This document shows positions 20,381 to 33,656 of a DNA stretch of 64,000 nt, piece after piece. A model generated the notes under the pieces. It had not been told where the DNA came from. It saw nothing but the letters and a program-made list of their open reading frames with translations, and did no database searches. Both the position numbers and the translations under genes were made by a program. The DNA is taken from assembly GCA_030704615.1 (NCBI GenBank), contig CM060734.1, forward strand, positions 10,042,001-10,106,000. The letters run 5' to 3'. The stretch is from Takakia lepidozioides (lineage: Eukaryota > Streptophyta > Takakiopsida > Takakiales > Takakiaceae). Positions within the stretch are counted from its first letter, which is position 1. Every line of letters begins with the position of its first letter.

Positions 20381-21144
20381 GTTGTCTGATCTACTTCAGG
20401 CCATACGTGATGCTAGATCGGTTTGATTGGGTTTGTTGTCTCTACATTTCCCTTTCTCTGTGGTGTTTTATTTCTCCACTTAGAGGGTCTTGTTGACTCT
20501 TGTACAGTCAGTCACCTCATTTCGGTCTTTTGTAAACTTTGCAGAAGATACATTACCAGGGGGTCCAGTTCTAAACCCTGGTGTTACAAAAGTAAATGCC
20601 AGCTGGGTTGGTTCTTTTATCATATATACCAGTCCAACACTGGTTTTAACTTCCAGTGATTTTCAAAGCACAGTACTTGATAGACCTTTGGCCCAGCTAT
20701 CAGGTCTTGACACCCACATTCTGAACTTTTTTGTTTCAGTCATAAGGTTCCATATCTGGAGCACAACAACAACACGATTCCGGATCTAGCAAAGCAAATC
20801 TTATTAAACACAAAATCAAATGATCTGGTGTCAGATCTACTGCATCCACTGTTGCTGAAGCTGTGTGCCTTGAAACACAGAGACGTAGGAATGTTTCATA
20901 GGATATAGCAAAGCTAATTCAGACCAATGAAGTGGAATTGGTCATATTGTTCATTCTCAGATGATCTGGACCAAATTTGTGCATGTATGAAGACAAACTT
21001 TAAGGCACAGGGATCTCAACTACAGTGCACCTTCTGCTAATGAATTGAACAAATTGGTCAGGGGCCCCTGTGCAGAGATGCTGGTCATCTTGACACCTAC
21101 TGTACTACTCAGAATTTGACTCAAAATTTGAATTGTAAACAAGT
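20381..21144. other. 3' flank of the ABC1-kinase gene, no gene seen
   Basis: AT-rich DNA containing short frames only. As the kinase is on the minus strand this would hold its 3' UTR. I saw no unambiguous polyadenylation signal. Confidence 0.4.
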
Positions 21145-24100
21145 CTAACCATAAATGCCACCTGGAATTCGCCCAACCAGATTGTAGAAGAACAGGCATG
21201 GCACAGCGGCATCCATGATAGAAAGGTTTGGATCTAAGCTTCGGGCAAAGCCAACAAGCACACAAACTGCCACCACCAAAGATGCATAGGAGCTGTCTAC
21301 AGTCACCTCGTACTTGTGACAAAGCTGTAGCACCTGTAACATTCCAAGAAGTCACATTATTTAATTCCGAGTTGTGCTTGGTTTGACACAGCAAACGAAC
21401 GTGACTGCAAGCATTGTACCGATGTGCCCTCTGTGATTCTCTAAGTCTGATCTCCCATACTGGACACAGGTTTGTGGGTACAAACGCAGTGCGCTCGTCC
21501 CCACTTTCTTAACTTGTGCTGCGCATTATTGCTTATTGAGAAATGCATACACCCATAAGACCTTTGACATGCTTGATGGGGAACAGGGCTCCAACAAGCT
21601 TCTGTTCAAGCAAAAAAAGGTAAGTGAGGGAGAACGTGTGCCTACCTGCTTGAGCACATTATTGAGGTCAATAGGTTGAAGCATCAGGTTGCACTCACAC
21701 CTGAACAGTTCCTTCATGTCCTGTACTAGCAGGTCCGGCCTCTTACAGCGCTGCTCCTGTGGCCATGAAAAATGAAGCAGATGGTATGCCTGTACTGTCA
21801 CAACAGGTCTGGAAAAGTTAGAATCACAAGCATAGAGGTTACACTAACTTCAATGTTTCAAACTCTACTCAAATTCAAGGGTTGATGCTCAAGAAAATTA
21901 CAACATGAACCCCTCACAGATCCTTGAAAAGAGCAAGTGCGAAGCTTACACTAGGTTGAACTATGTTTGACAAACTGAAATTTAAAATACAGTAGAACTT
22001 TTCCTGCCTCATGGAGCAATCCCAAGTCCAAGCCAAAGGAACCCCCTGGCCTAGGTACAACCTCCTTAAAACTTGTGTTCTCCAGCGATTTTCATCCTCA
22101 ACCCAATATGCAAGTACACTATGGAAGTTAAAACACACTTGTTTCAGAGGGAAGTAACAAACCGCACGCTCGCCATCAGCAGCCCCTATCATGATGATGA
22201 AGGAAATGAAGTGAAAGCGGACTTTTGGGGGCAACTCCTCAGCCAGGCCAGAATCCAACAGCACTAACTGCAGCCTCTCTAAGTTCTCTCCCTCTTCATT
22301 TGCTGTTCCACAAAGTAAATTGGTGAGCAATACAGTGGCAATTTCTCAAAAAATCGACCCACCAAAGTGATTCTTATCTATAAAGTTCTATGATGCATGA
22401 TTTGGTGAAATCGGGTGAATTAGTAGGTAGTATAAATCTCTCTGCATATGTACGAGATATATCCTCCATTTTCCATTGGCATTACCTGGTAGAACACTTC
22501 CGAGTAGCATTATTTTCAGTGTCAGAAATTTGAAAATACCTGCCATACGTGCAAGAATGTTGCCAGGGTGCAAATCTGTGTGAACAAAATTATCTGTCAG
22601 CATCATTTTCAGGTAGGTGTCAACTCCCACTGCAGCAATCTGCACCAACGTTTCAAAGACCTTAACAAATAAAACTGCAAGAGCATGAACTAACAACTAG
22701 TTGTTTTGTGTGCTCATCAGATACACGTGAATCAATCCATCTGCATCGCCCCTGGTTTCAAGTCTGATGACAGCAGTTACTTTCATTGCGGAAAAAGACA
22801 GCTGTGGCCTGGAAAGCCTTTGACAAGTCAATTTGTCAGTGATGGCTCTCAGCAACAACCAAGCCTACTACCATTCTGGCAATGCACCGAGTGGGCAGGG
22901 GATATTTGGTCCAGGGGCATATACCTTAGTGTTGAGAGTAGAACGGTTCCTTAAAAACTCATGCAGAGCAGAGCCTCTCTCAAAAGTCTCCACAATCACG
23001 CCTTCTGAAACCTGTACCAGTCAAGGTTTTAAATAAGGCATAATACAAACATAGCTAATACTACCTGAAAACAGTCGCAGCCACAGCTTGAGTAAGTGAG
23101 CATACCAAGGGTGGGTCCCAGCATGAACAAAAAGATAACCTTATGCACACGTATTATCTTTGTTTGGTGCTGTCTGCTGAATATCTTTGGAGATATCACA
23201 TTCTTTGCCTAGTTCCCCATGCTGTGACAGGAAAGAGGTTTACCAAATGAGGAATGAGCTTTGGCCAAACAACTGTTTGATGCAAACCCTCAAAATTCTT
23301 GTAGAACCGAAGCAGGTTTGTAGCTTCAACGCGTAGATCAGCCTGCATGGATTCACTAGAGGGCATGAATTTTTCCTTACTTGCTAGCGCAAATTTGTCA
23401 TAATATCCCACTGCTCTTGATGTGTCATGCATGCGAGTTGGTTGTTTCAAACAAAACCTTCAAAGGGCAACATGACACCAGAATGATGATATGTAACCTT
23501 ATAATGGAAAATGGGAAGATTCACTCCAAACCCCAGTATACATTACCCACTTGCCAAAATGGTGTCATATCCTACGATATACACAAGGCACAAGTACTTG
23601 CAATGTCAGTCAAAGTACACAACAGAACAGAAAAGAGGAAGCACATGCAAATGACTGGAGAAGATAGTAGCCAGCCAGTGATAACAAGGTAAACATTCAC
23701 ATGTTAATTTGCAGATTGTCCAACTACTACAGCAAAACTGCATGAACCCCTTAAACAGAAATTTGAAGGGACTAATGTGCATCAGGTGACCCACCTGCGC
23801 AGTCATTGTATGAGAAAATTGTTCGACACTTCGTTGCAAATTGAGCCATCGGAGGGCGGGCAGCTTTTGTGCAATATTTGCCAATGCTGACATGATCTGG
23901 AAGTCCTGGTATATTCTCACTGCAACATATGGATGTCTCACCTGAAAAATTGTCCCAGAAAACATGTTAGGATAAGTTGAGAAGAGGACCCTGTATCCAG
24001 AGAAGCATCAAACAAAAGTACAACACTCAGAGCTGAGGCATTTTCCCAGATGTATATCTCACAACCTGAACTTGCAAGAAATTTCTTCAGTAATCCAAAT

Positions 24101-27100
24101 TGGTCCTATCTGATAAGATCATACCTTAACTGCAACATCCAATGGGGTGCCATCTCCTCGATCCTTCAACCTTGCTCTATATACCTGACCAGGGACTCAA
24201 AAATTCCAGTTAGGTGAAACCGAAAAAATAATTTGTTGTCCTTCTCTTTACCATCACTTTGGGAAGCAGAGACGCCTGAAACAAGAGGAGCACCGGCAAA
24301 CAACAAACACTGCATAGTAAAGGAGAAACATAGGTGCTGGGAAGCCAGTTAGATTAATAAGCAATAGTTTCTCTTGGCCCCCTTCTTCCCCTTTCCTATT
24401 ATATGAGACAGTTCAGATTTGTTTGTGCAAAAGCTGCAAAACCTCCTCTGGTTGCATTGTTGACTTGGTATTCTTGTGGGAGTAAGTTTAGAAGCACACT
24501 CCAGATTTAGAGTGAAGCCCTACAGACCCTGGCATGCTGGAAAAAGCCATGATGAGCACCTTTACCTGTGCAATGCTTCCGGAGGCACAGGGTTTGTCAG
24601 GAAATTCGTCAAAAATATCTTCAATGGGTTGCCCCAAATGCTCCATCACTGCCTGACGGGTCTCTGCATAGGTGTGTTCTGGTGCTTGGTCATGGAGGCG
24701 CCCCAAGCACTCACACAAGCTTTCTGGGAATAAATCCTCCCTGGTTGCAGACCACTTCAAAACCACCCGACAAACCCAAAATTTTTAGAGAGTATTAGTT
24801 TATTCTAAAAGGAAGGATCATCATGCTAAGAAGGTCGGATGAGAACTTGAGAGGGCCATACAGATGTGAAAGAATTGAAGAAAGCTCAAAAAGCTTATGG
24901 GACTTCAGGGAGCAGGAAACAAGAAAGAGAGTGGAGCCCACAACAAGCAGCCCCACAACATCCTCGAAAGAAAGCAAGAACTTTATTAAGTCCGTAGGTG
25001 GCCCAGAAGACCAAAGGCACAGAAAGCAGAAAGAACCAGAAAGATTGTACTCATAAGACGTTGTTTGCCGTAGCCTTGTGGCCATTGACCCCGCGCCCAG
25101 TTTGAGCGGGAACAAAAGGGACAGAACCTACCTCTGTCAGGGGCTGACGTTGGTAGTGTGACTTACCATCATATATAGAATTAATCCGGGTTTTCCAGAT
25201 ATCCTCTAGAAATCCCTTCACACAAGCATCAATCTGCTGTGTGTGATTTGCCCAAAAACTAGGCCTCAGGAGGGCCTGGGCTTTTGGCTCAGCCTCGAGA
25301 CTTTCAAAGTTGTTAAATAGGGGTACAGGCACAATTCCCTTGATAGAATTGAAGAGAGCGTCTCTTTGGTGAGAGAACCCCGGACAGTGTATCAGAAAAT
25401 GAATACTGTCTTCAGATTGCCCACACAGCGGGCAATTGCACTCTCCCTTTCCTCTCTGCTTCTGTTTGCTGTTCAAAGGTAGGCTTCCTGCCCTGAGTTT
25501 AAATTTCAGTCTAGTGCCGAGAGTGGGTAGACCCTTGAGGTCATCCAAGATGTCCTCCCCCATGTCACTGACTGGAAACAAGTTCAGGGAAGTTTTCTGC
25601 CTAACTTCATTTTCATCAGACAATCTCATGGCAACAGACATGGCTGTGGACACTACAGCCTCTAAGTCAGATTTATCCAGCAGGGTCAAGGCTTGCGGAT
25701 CCAGGTCCAGGTCCTTGAGAATCTCTTCTACTCTCTTCTGCCAGGACTTAGCCTGTTTGACAGGGCGGTCCTGTTTCCAAGATATAGAGTCGATTAACTT
25801 AGGATATCTGGTGTTGGGCATATGTTGCAGCTGACCCCACCATCTGACCTTGAATTCATCTCGTCGGGAGCTTAAGGACAGAATGCCAAACTCACCCCGA
25901 ACAGCCACATTGGCTGTTTTGGAGCATGCTGACATACACTCCTTAAGCACCCCCACTTGAATGGATTCTAGAGACTTAGCCTGGTTGGAGTTATCAACCC
26001 ATATAGCAGATCCGTACTCCAAGGCAGGTCTAATAACGCGACAAAGCATGGTTTTCTTAACCTCAGAGTTGACCCCTCTGCAGTGGAAAAATTTAGTGAG
26101 CCCCAGAGCTTTGCCCTTGCCAGTTTGAACAACTTTCCGGATATGTGCATCCCAATTACAATTGGAGGAAAACTCAACGCCCAGGTAAGTGTAGGAAGGG
26201 AGGACCGGGATCTCTTGGCTACCCCACTGCCACTTAAGATCACTTCCTCCCTCTCCTCTGTCGTTGAATGCTACCACTGCACATTTGCTGACATTAGCCT
26301 CTAGCCCCCAAAGATCAAAGTATCTCTTCGCGCAATCAATCAACTCCTGGAGATTGGTTGGAGTCTCCCCTATGCCTGCGAAGTCATCCGCAAACATAAG
26401 GGCTGGTATGGTGGTATCACCCACCCTTAACCCAAATCCCTCACTTTCCACATCCTCGAGGAGTTGATTGATGAAAACATTGAAGAGCAGAGGGGAGAGA
26501 GTACATCCTTGAGCTACACCTTGGTCTATGTCAAAGAAGTTGGACTTCTGTCCGTTAACAGTGACACAGCTTTTGGTGTGAGCATACAAGTTGTGGACAA
26601 CTCTCCACATCTTTCCCTTGATTCCACAAGACCAGAGGCGGAACCATAGGCCATCTCTCCACACTGTGTCATAAGCCAGAAAGAACAAGAAAGAGTGAAA
26701 GGGCAACAAAGATAGATACAAAGGATCTTTACAATATCCATCGGGGACCCACGAGCCCAGGATCAAAATAGAAAGTACTCTTGGAGTTTGCTAACCAAGT
26801 GGTCACGTTCTAAGCCAACATGTGCTTCGTGAAAGTGTCAAAATACCTGTCCCCACTTGATGAAGGCAGCGCCCCCTCTCTCCAAGCAAAAGCGGAGCAA
26901 CACCCACACTAAGCTCCGCAGGTGATCACCCCAAACCAGTGTCAAAATTGTGGACATGAAATAGAGCAATGGCCCAAAGAGAGTGAGGGGCACAAAAATT
27001 ACTGCAAGCCAGCAACCCCTGAAGAAAAGGGATGCACATTGTTGGAAACCTCTCCAGCCACAATGTGCTACCCCAAGGTCCATTAAGTATCCTTCAGCTC

Positions 27101-27310
27101 TACTAACCCCCACAAAAGCCCAGTCTTCCGATGGCAGGGGGTCAGCTACTTCATCAGACCTGCCCAAACACTGGAACCTTGGAAGTTCAAAAGTCTCACC
27201 CACCAACTCCCTTTGTGAAACTGTTCCAACTGCTTCAGGTGAAACTGAAACAATTATCTCATTCTCAACGTCCTTTTTCTTCTTGATAGGAACTTTTTGA
27301 CAAAGGTGAA
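21145..27310 (-). CDS. ABC1K-like: ABC1/aarF-domain atypical kinase (ADCK2-like), spliced
   Basis: Exons in order on the minus strand: ~27310-26847, 24754-24566, 24184-24125, 23941-23795, 23342-23244, 23011-22925, 22639-22540, 22302-22163, 21756-21646, 21333-21145 (stop TAG). All nine resolved introns are GT-AG and the phases match. Signatures: KxGQ motif in AAFIKWGQ; A-rich loop CASGSIAQV; ATP-site lysine in DVAVKVRHP; VSEGVIVETFERG; catalytic NFVHTDLHPGN; metal-binding LLDSGLAEEL in place of DFG. A hydrophobic segment (CWLAVIFVPLTLFGPLLYF) precedes KxGQ. The family are atypical kinases/ATPases of mitochondria and plastids acting on quinone and lipid metabolism. The 5' boundary of the first listed exon is not certain, and the N-terminus lies further right. 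The 2.1-kb intron 24755-26846 holds a LINE in the same orientation. The kinase frame is unbroken, so I expect it to be expressed. Confidence 0.93.
24790..26678 (-). mobile_element. LINE family L-A, 5'-truncated copy inside a kinase intron
   Basis: The frame 25051-26766 encodes the C half of a non-LTR reverse transcriptase: motif B region GVAQGCTLSPLLFNVFINQLL, the catalytic FADDFAG, VSKCAVVAF, a long C-terminal part and a zinc finger CNCPLCGQSEDSIHFLIHC. Homology to the copy at 28890 begins at about 26678 (AYDTVW), so the 5' end is truncated. The reading frame is intact from there to its stop at 25051. The 3' UTR to about 24790 shares CCATAAGC, TTTGAGCTTTC and AATAAAGTT-like words with the copy at 31838-32415. 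Same orientation as the host gene. Confidence 0.92.
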
Positions 27311-28159
27311 GCAATAAAGGAACAGAACCAGTAAGGCGGCTTTGTTGAATAACACTTGGTATGCAATTGGAAGGCTGGAAGCCTCTTGGTAGCGTAAAAA
27401 CTCTTACAGTCTCCACCAGGTCCACCAACCATCCAAGAGCTGATGGCCTGTTCAACCAATCAAACATGGCTCCGTGACTTTTTGAAGCAAACAGAACCAA
27501 AAAATAATTGGCTACATGGTGAACCAACACCTCTACTTTTCTGACCCCTATAAAATTGGAGATTTGTAAAACACTCATCACTTGGACAGAACCAAGCAAG
27601 ACTTGTAAGAAAAAATAACAACACTAACAAGATGTATACAGTAAGGATGGTAAGCCAGCTTCCAAGTATGAGGAGACACACATAAGGTGGGGAAGCTCGT
27701 CTAGTGAAGATTCTTACACCTATAGACCTTGACTTACATTTGAAATTGTAAGGACTACGATATGCACAACAGCCTGCAGATTATGACCCTCAAACTAATC
27801 AAGCCACTATGCCTTTCTCTAGAAGATTGACATGAAAACTAATACCAGATAGCTCCTAAAATTTCCAAAGTAGATCATAAAAGCTTGGTTGACAAGATTA
27901 CATAGCCTGGCGAGACAAGCTGTACAAACCCATATCTCATGTGAAGTTCCAATTATTTATTAGTTCCTTGTCTACTAAAATCAGAGCTTCATAGACCCTA
28001 CTTAAGAGGTCAAGATTCCGATAAATCAGAATATCAACTCTCAAAATTGTACTGGTTACATGGTAAAGCTGCAGGCACCCATTCTTTGTGACCATATTGG
28101 AGTGTGTTGTATTCTCTCCAGATACACAGACAGTAAGGAAATGAAAGGGTATGATTGTA

Positions 28160-28790
28160 CTCTTGAAAATCAGACAAGAAACTGGAAAGGCGACGTGCAG
28201 CCCAGCGATGACGAAGCCTCCAGAGTGCCTCGCCCTTTCTGAACCCTCCCTTCGGAAAATTTCTCACTTGTGCTGCCGTCCTGGCATAGCCCAAGGCCAC
28301 AGGTATGGCTGCCCCCACACACCGTAATGTGTCCTACACCAGCTCCAAACACGTAATTACATCCAGTACTACAAGAATACTAGTAACTGACAACTCTGAC
28401 AACAGGCATCAAAAGTTTCTATCAAACTAGCTGAGCCCATGTAGGCCCCATGACCTGATCAGTCAGTTAGTTATGTTTAAAGCAGGACACAGCGGCTTGG
28501 CAATCAACACGTACTACGTAATCACTGGAGCAAGTCTCGTGGAGAGCAGAGCATACATGGAGGGCATGGTGCTGCGACTTGAGAAGGGGGATGCCAATTG
28601 AGAGAAGCATGGAGGCTGCCGAGAACTCTTCCACTCTGGTTGGCCACTCCTGTCCTGATAGAAGTTTGGGAGCTAAAGATTGCTTGCCCAAAAGTCTTAA
28701 AATGGGGGAGCCGCCAAAGTGAACAACACCCACAGCTGCTAAGCATGTCACTGCAAATGTTGCCACTGGGCCACAGAAAGCCTACAAACA
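28160..28790 (-). CDS. Candidate N-terminal exons of the ABC1 kinase
   Basis: Two stretches read like exons upstream of the kinase. One at about 28560-28780 has VATFAVTCLAAVGVVHFGG, a membrane-segment-like run, then GSPILRLLGKQ; it follows a CCTACAAACAC region giving an AG acceptor. The other at about 28190-28330 has AAIPVALGYARTAAQV and the basic ALWRLRHRWAARRL. Position and strand fit the kinase gene. Splice phases were not resolved, so treat this as tentative. Confidence 0.35.
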
Positions 28791-28889
28791 CACCAAACAT
28801 TATGGCATTTGTAACATGAGGGTGTCCTCACCTCTCTCTCCCTCTCTCTCTCACAAAACTAATTGTCTGCGGTAGAGCTGTTAATTGGT

Positions 28890-30985
28890 GGACCAATGAG
28901 ATTAAACTCAAGATAGCTGAGAGACGAGCCCTCTATAAAGAGTGCTGCAATTTGAAAACCAACAGAGAATTGTGGGCGAGGTACTACCAGCTCCGTAAAG
29001 ATATCAATCAGCTTGTTAGGTCTCAGAAGAAATTATACTGGGACAAGTTATACAGTGAAATAAACTCAAACCACCATGGTGGTAATGACAAGAGATTCTG
29101 GTTGGCCCTTCAACGTTTGTACAAGCCGAAAAGCAGTCAGCAAGTACAAGCGCTGAAGACTACTAAAGGTGCAGTGGTGACTTCATCGGTTGACATTGTC
29201 AAAACCTTTGAAACTCACTAGAGTATCCTTGGCAGAACTTCTAGGTCTAACAGTGAGGGGTCTTCTGATGAATGGAGGGACACAGTTGGAAAAACTGTTC
29301 CTATGATTCAAAACAGCCCTGATGAACTGGAGTATATTTCAATGGCCTATAACACTCCCCTTAGTTCTTCTGAGATTGTGGAAGCAATTGAACATTTAAA
29401 CGGATATAAAGCTGGTGGACCTGATGGCATAGTCAACGAGCTTATCAAGCACAGTGGCGATCCCATGATAGAGGCCCTACTTCTCCTCTTTAACCTTATC
29501 TGGAAGACTGAAATGATCCCCTTTCGCTGGCGACAGGGGGTCATTGTCAATCTATACAAGAAGGGTGACAGAGAAGAACCGGGGAACTACCGTGGCATCA
29601 CGCTCCTCAATGCTGTTGGCAAGACATTCTGCAGAGTTATAAGTACTCGTCTCGAGGTTGATCTGGAGTCTAGAGGTTGTTTCCACAAAGGCCAAGCTGG
29701 CTTTCGGTAAAACAGGAGCTGTGTGGATCATATCTTCACTCTAAGCCAGATTATCCAAGGAAGGAAAAAAGAAGGGTAACCCACTTATGTTTTTTTCCTG
29801 GATGTCAAAAAGGCTTATGACACGGCGTGGAGAGACGGTCTATGGTTCCGCCTCTGGTCTTGTGGGATCAAGGGAAAGATGTGGAGAGTTGTCCACAACT
29901 TGTATGCTCACACCAAAAGCTGTGTCACTCTTAATGGACAGAAGTCCAACTTCTTTGACATAGACCAAGGTGTAGCTCAAGGATGTACTCTCTCCCCTCT
30001 GCTCTTCAATGTTTTCATCAATCAACTCCTCGAGGATGTGGAAAGTGAGGGATTTGGGTTAAGGGTGGGTGATACCACCATACCAGCCCTTATTTTGCGG
30101 ATGACTTCGCAGGCATAGGGGAGACTCCAACCAATCTCCAGGAGTTGATTGATTGTGCGAAGAGATACTTTGATCTTTCGGGGCTAGAGGCTAACGTCAG
30201 CAAATGTGCAGTGGTAGCATTCAACGACAGAGGAGAGGGAGGAAGTGATCTTAAGTGGCAGTGGGGTAGCCAAGAGATCCCGGTCCTCCCTTCCTACACT
30301 TACCTGGCGTTGAGTTTTCCTCCAATTGTAATTGGGATGCACATATCCGGAAAGTTGTTCAAACTGGCAAGGGCAAAGCTCTGGGGCTCACTAAATTTTT
30401 CCACTGCAGAGGGGTCAACTCTGAGGTTAAGAAAACCATGCTTTGTCGCGTTATTAGACCTGCCTTGGAGTACGGATCTGCGATATGGGTCTACCCACTC
30501 TCGGCACTAGACTGAAATTTAAACTTGGGGCAGGAAGCCTACCTTTGAACAGCAAACAGAAGCAGAGAGGAAAGGGAGAGTGCAATTGCCCGTTGTGTGG
30601 GCAACCTGAAGACAGTATTCATTTTCTGATACACTGTCCGGGGTTCTCTCACCAAAGAGACGCTCTCTTCAAACCTATCAAGGGAATTGTGCCTGTACCT
30701 CTGTTTACCAACTTTGAAAGTCTCGAGGCTGAGCCAAAAGCCCAGGCCCTTTTGGGGCCTAGTTATTGGGCAAACCACACCACAGCAGGTTGATGCTTGT
30801 GTAAAGGGATTTCTAGAGGATATCTGGAAAACCCAGATCAATTCTATTTATAAAGGTAAGTCTTACTACCAATGTCAGCCCCTGACAGAGGTAGGTTCTG
30901 TCCCTTTGGTTTCCGCTCAAACTGGGCGCGGGGTCAATGGCCACAAGGCTACGGCAAACAACGTCTTATGAGTACAATCTTTCCT
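28890..30985 (+). pseudogene. LINE family L-A, longest copy (pre-RT to 3' end), decayed
   Basis: Starts at WWTNEIKLKIAERR and shows, in order, the region between endonuclease and RT, RT fingers (NGYKAGGPDGIVNELIKH, PGNYRGITLLNAVGKTFCR, HKGQAGFR), palm (LDVKKAYDTAWRDGLWF, GVAQGCTLSPLLF), the zinc finger CNCPLCGQPEDSIHFLIHC and the end GRGVNGHKATANNVL. Defects: TAA at 29708, TAA at 29779, a frameshift in FADDFAG (ALILRMTSQA at 30091-30115), and a deletion joining LEYGS to LGTRLKF near 30480. It precedes the kinase gene head to head or lies within its 5' region. The endonuclease is absent. Confidence 0.92.
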
Positions 30986-31837
30986 TGAATAAATTCTTTG
31001 TAAAAACATTCAACATGAAAAAGAAGAATGGGATGATTCATTAGGATGACTCATTAGGGTTCTCCCTAGGTCTTAATCTAAAGCAGGTGTCCTATAAGGT
31101 TAGAAAGCCTGGGCACTCTCATTTGGACGAGGAGCAGGCAAGAGCTGAAGGAGCTGACTACCTTACTGCTGAACTATGGCTACAAGCAAGGTATTCATTC
31201 AGACTCCTTAAACACTTTGAAGGGCTGCTTAGATGGCAACACAAAGAAAGTTGACACTATGAGGAACTTACATGGACTTGACTAAGCTCTACTCTGAATC
31301 TAGGAATACTTTTGCAAACCAAGGGCTTCTATGTGTGCCCTTGCTTGAATACGTGGTCTAGTAACGCCTTCCGTCTGGGAGTGGGTGCTTACAGTCATGA
31401 GACCACCACCCCCTCCCTCTGGAGCATGGGCTGAAATAGGTACTGCTTATGAAGTCGCTAAGCTCACCCTCCCATCCTTTTGGTTGAGTGAGGTTACTAT
31501 GTCAATGGTTGCCAAGTAGGAACCAACAGTTCCAATGGGGTGAGTATACATAATCCCCACCCACCCTTCCTCTTAAGTAGAGTTGTATGTCTTACAAATC
31601 TGCTTTTTTTACTACTTTTTCACTAAGAAGTTAGGAATCTCTAAGCAACTGTATTGGAGTTTACATGATTGGGGTATGAGCTATGTGTTTTCATACTGCC
31701 ATGATGAGGACTGAGAAACTATGAGGGTCTGTGATGGTGCCTGAAAAGGCTTTATGGCGATGTGCTATGACTCTCCATGTGTCTGTTTGAGATCATTTTC
31801 AGTTTGATCACGAGCTGTCTATTCTCTCTCATAAACC
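30986..31837. other. No gene seen
   Basis: Between two LINE copies. Short frames only. The text near 31180-31560 has the look of ordinary intergenic DNA. No repeat of other parts of the window was noticed. Confidence 0.45.
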
Positions 31838-32415
31838 TAAAGTGTTGGGGTCTAATTGCTGGGCAGCTCACACACAGCAGATTGAAACTTGTGTGAAGGG
31901 CTTTCTAGAGGATATTTGGAAAGCCCAAACTAAGTGTTTCTACCATTGTAAGTCCCACTACCGGAGTGAGCCCCTCACAAAGGAAGTGTCTGTTCCCTTT
32001 TCTTCCACCCAAACCGGGCGGGGTCTTTGACCACAAGGCTACAGCAAACAACGTCTTATGAGTATATTCTCTCATGTGTTCCTTTGGTTTTCTCTTACCA
32101 AGTCCCATAGGCCACTGGGCCTCCCATGGACGTACAATTTACTTCTTCGTTTATTGCCCTCTATATTATGAGACCGTGGGAGCTTCCACTGTCTATTCCG
32201 TGGAACTCAATCTCTCACTGAAGTCTTCCACTATGAGGATCAGAAATGCTTGGCAGCTTACCTGCACGAGGCCTTGACCCTTAGACAATCCCTTGAGCAG
32301 TAGTTGCTTTTGGGCTGTTTTTTGGCTCTGGTTTGTTTCCTCTCTCTTGTTTTTTCCACTTTGCCCATAAGCTCTTTGAGCTTTCCGCGGACCTTATAAA
32401 GTACCATTTCATTTC
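31838..32415 (+). mobile_element. LINE family L-A, diverged 3' fragment
   Basis: 31842-32030 encodes QIETCVKGFLEDIWKAQ and STQTGRG, the last 60 residues of the family ORF, with a TGA before the usual NGHKATANNVL. It is followed by CTTATGAGTA and a 3' UTR ending near CCATAAGCTCTTTGAGCTTT and CCTTATAAAGTA. It differs more from the other copies than they do from each other, so it is probably an older subfamily. Confidence 0.85.
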
Positions 32416-32513
32416 ATTTCTTCACATCACTTTGTCTTCCACCGTTTCCACTGGCTTAGGGAACAGCTGATCAAGGACACAAGTGTTACTTTTTCTGATA
32501 TATGTGTACTTAC

Positions 32514-33656
32514 AGCAGAATTCAAGTTTTACGGACACATCACCTGGAAAAAACATTCCTTGAGTACATCTCAGTCTGTCAGCAATTGTGGCACTACCAA
32601 ATGCATCATTAAAGCAATGGATAGATATTGTGAGTGTGCTTACTGGAGCAAAGCTACTCACAACAGCTCCTGAAAGATTCAGCTAAATGAACAGATGTGT
32701 AAAGTGTTCCGAGGTACACTTAGTTTGGTATGGTTGGGTGACCGTCTTAACTTTCTTTTGGAATTATTTTGGGAGGAAATTGGAACATTGCCACGAACAT
32801 TACCTATTTACTACTGACGAACATCCCAAATGATGTTTTACTATACTAAAATGAGGTACCTGCATGACTGCAAGAACATAGTGTACTGGGTAAATCAAAC
32901 TGATCGGGGCAAGACAACCGGGATAGGAACTAACCTGTGAAAGTAGGAGGAGTATAGTGGCATCAACCACATCACTTGCTGATTTCCATGCCTTATCATG
33001 CCTCCGCCCATGCTTTCTGGAACTGTAAGCTTTCAACATGCCCACCATGGACCCTGACGTCACTGAGATGTGATTGGCACCAGCGGCAGCATGAGTGGTA
33101 TTATATCCCCAAGTTTGAGTTGAACAGTACCAGGATAATTCAATTTTGCAGATGGTACACTGCTGGTTGGGAGATGTCTATGGCAATTCCATACTAATAT
33201 TGCCACTGCACCAGTATGCAACAATATCCATGGTGCAATGGCTATGTAATCTGTTGTAACAACTTCCCAGGTTACAAGGCAAAAAATACTTCAGTAACCA
33301 AGAGACTGTATTCCTTGCTTAACTTGTTGGGCTCTTAAGTTGTTAAACAGGCAGTAGAGGATAGTTAGCTCATACCAAAAAATGTCTTCCCCATCTTGTC
33401 CCCAAGCAGCAATGTCGCCACCAACTTCGACTCGAGCAAGCCGGAACACAAAGCCACCAGAGTCTATGCCGCCTACTCCTAATCCAACACCAAATTTAAT
33501 TGGAAAAGACACTCGCAGACCTCCATCCCGACTACTCACACCTGTGGGCTGCAGCCCTTCCTCTTTATATTTCACCCAAACGTTTATATCTGGAGTTTCT
33601 GTGTTCCTGGCAGCCCAGTCAGGTTTCTGAGAAGGGAGCTTGGGAAGGGAGCACCC
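32514..33656 (-). CDS. Exons of an unrecognised gene
   Basis: Three segments with good splice signals: 33656-33376 (acceptor CTCCTTTGCAG, donor G|GTATGAG), about 33086-32942 (acceptor ACATCTCAG, donor CAG|GTTAGT) and about 32665-32514 (acceptor ATCTTTCAG, donor CT|GTAAGTAC). The first encodes INVWVKYKEEGLQP, then VSFPIKFGVGLGVGGIDSGG and FRLARVEVGGDIAAWGQDG, an alternating pattern suggesting beta-strands. The last has FAPVSTLTISIHCFNDAFGS and FFPGDVSVKLEF. I do not recognise the family. It could be a separate gene or part of the 5' side of the kinase gene, since the strand is the same. Confidence 0.45.

Noticed and set aside
25436-26649. Plus-strand frames over the LINE in the kinase intron
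   Set aside because: Shadow frames of the minus-strand RT, which has all expected motifs.
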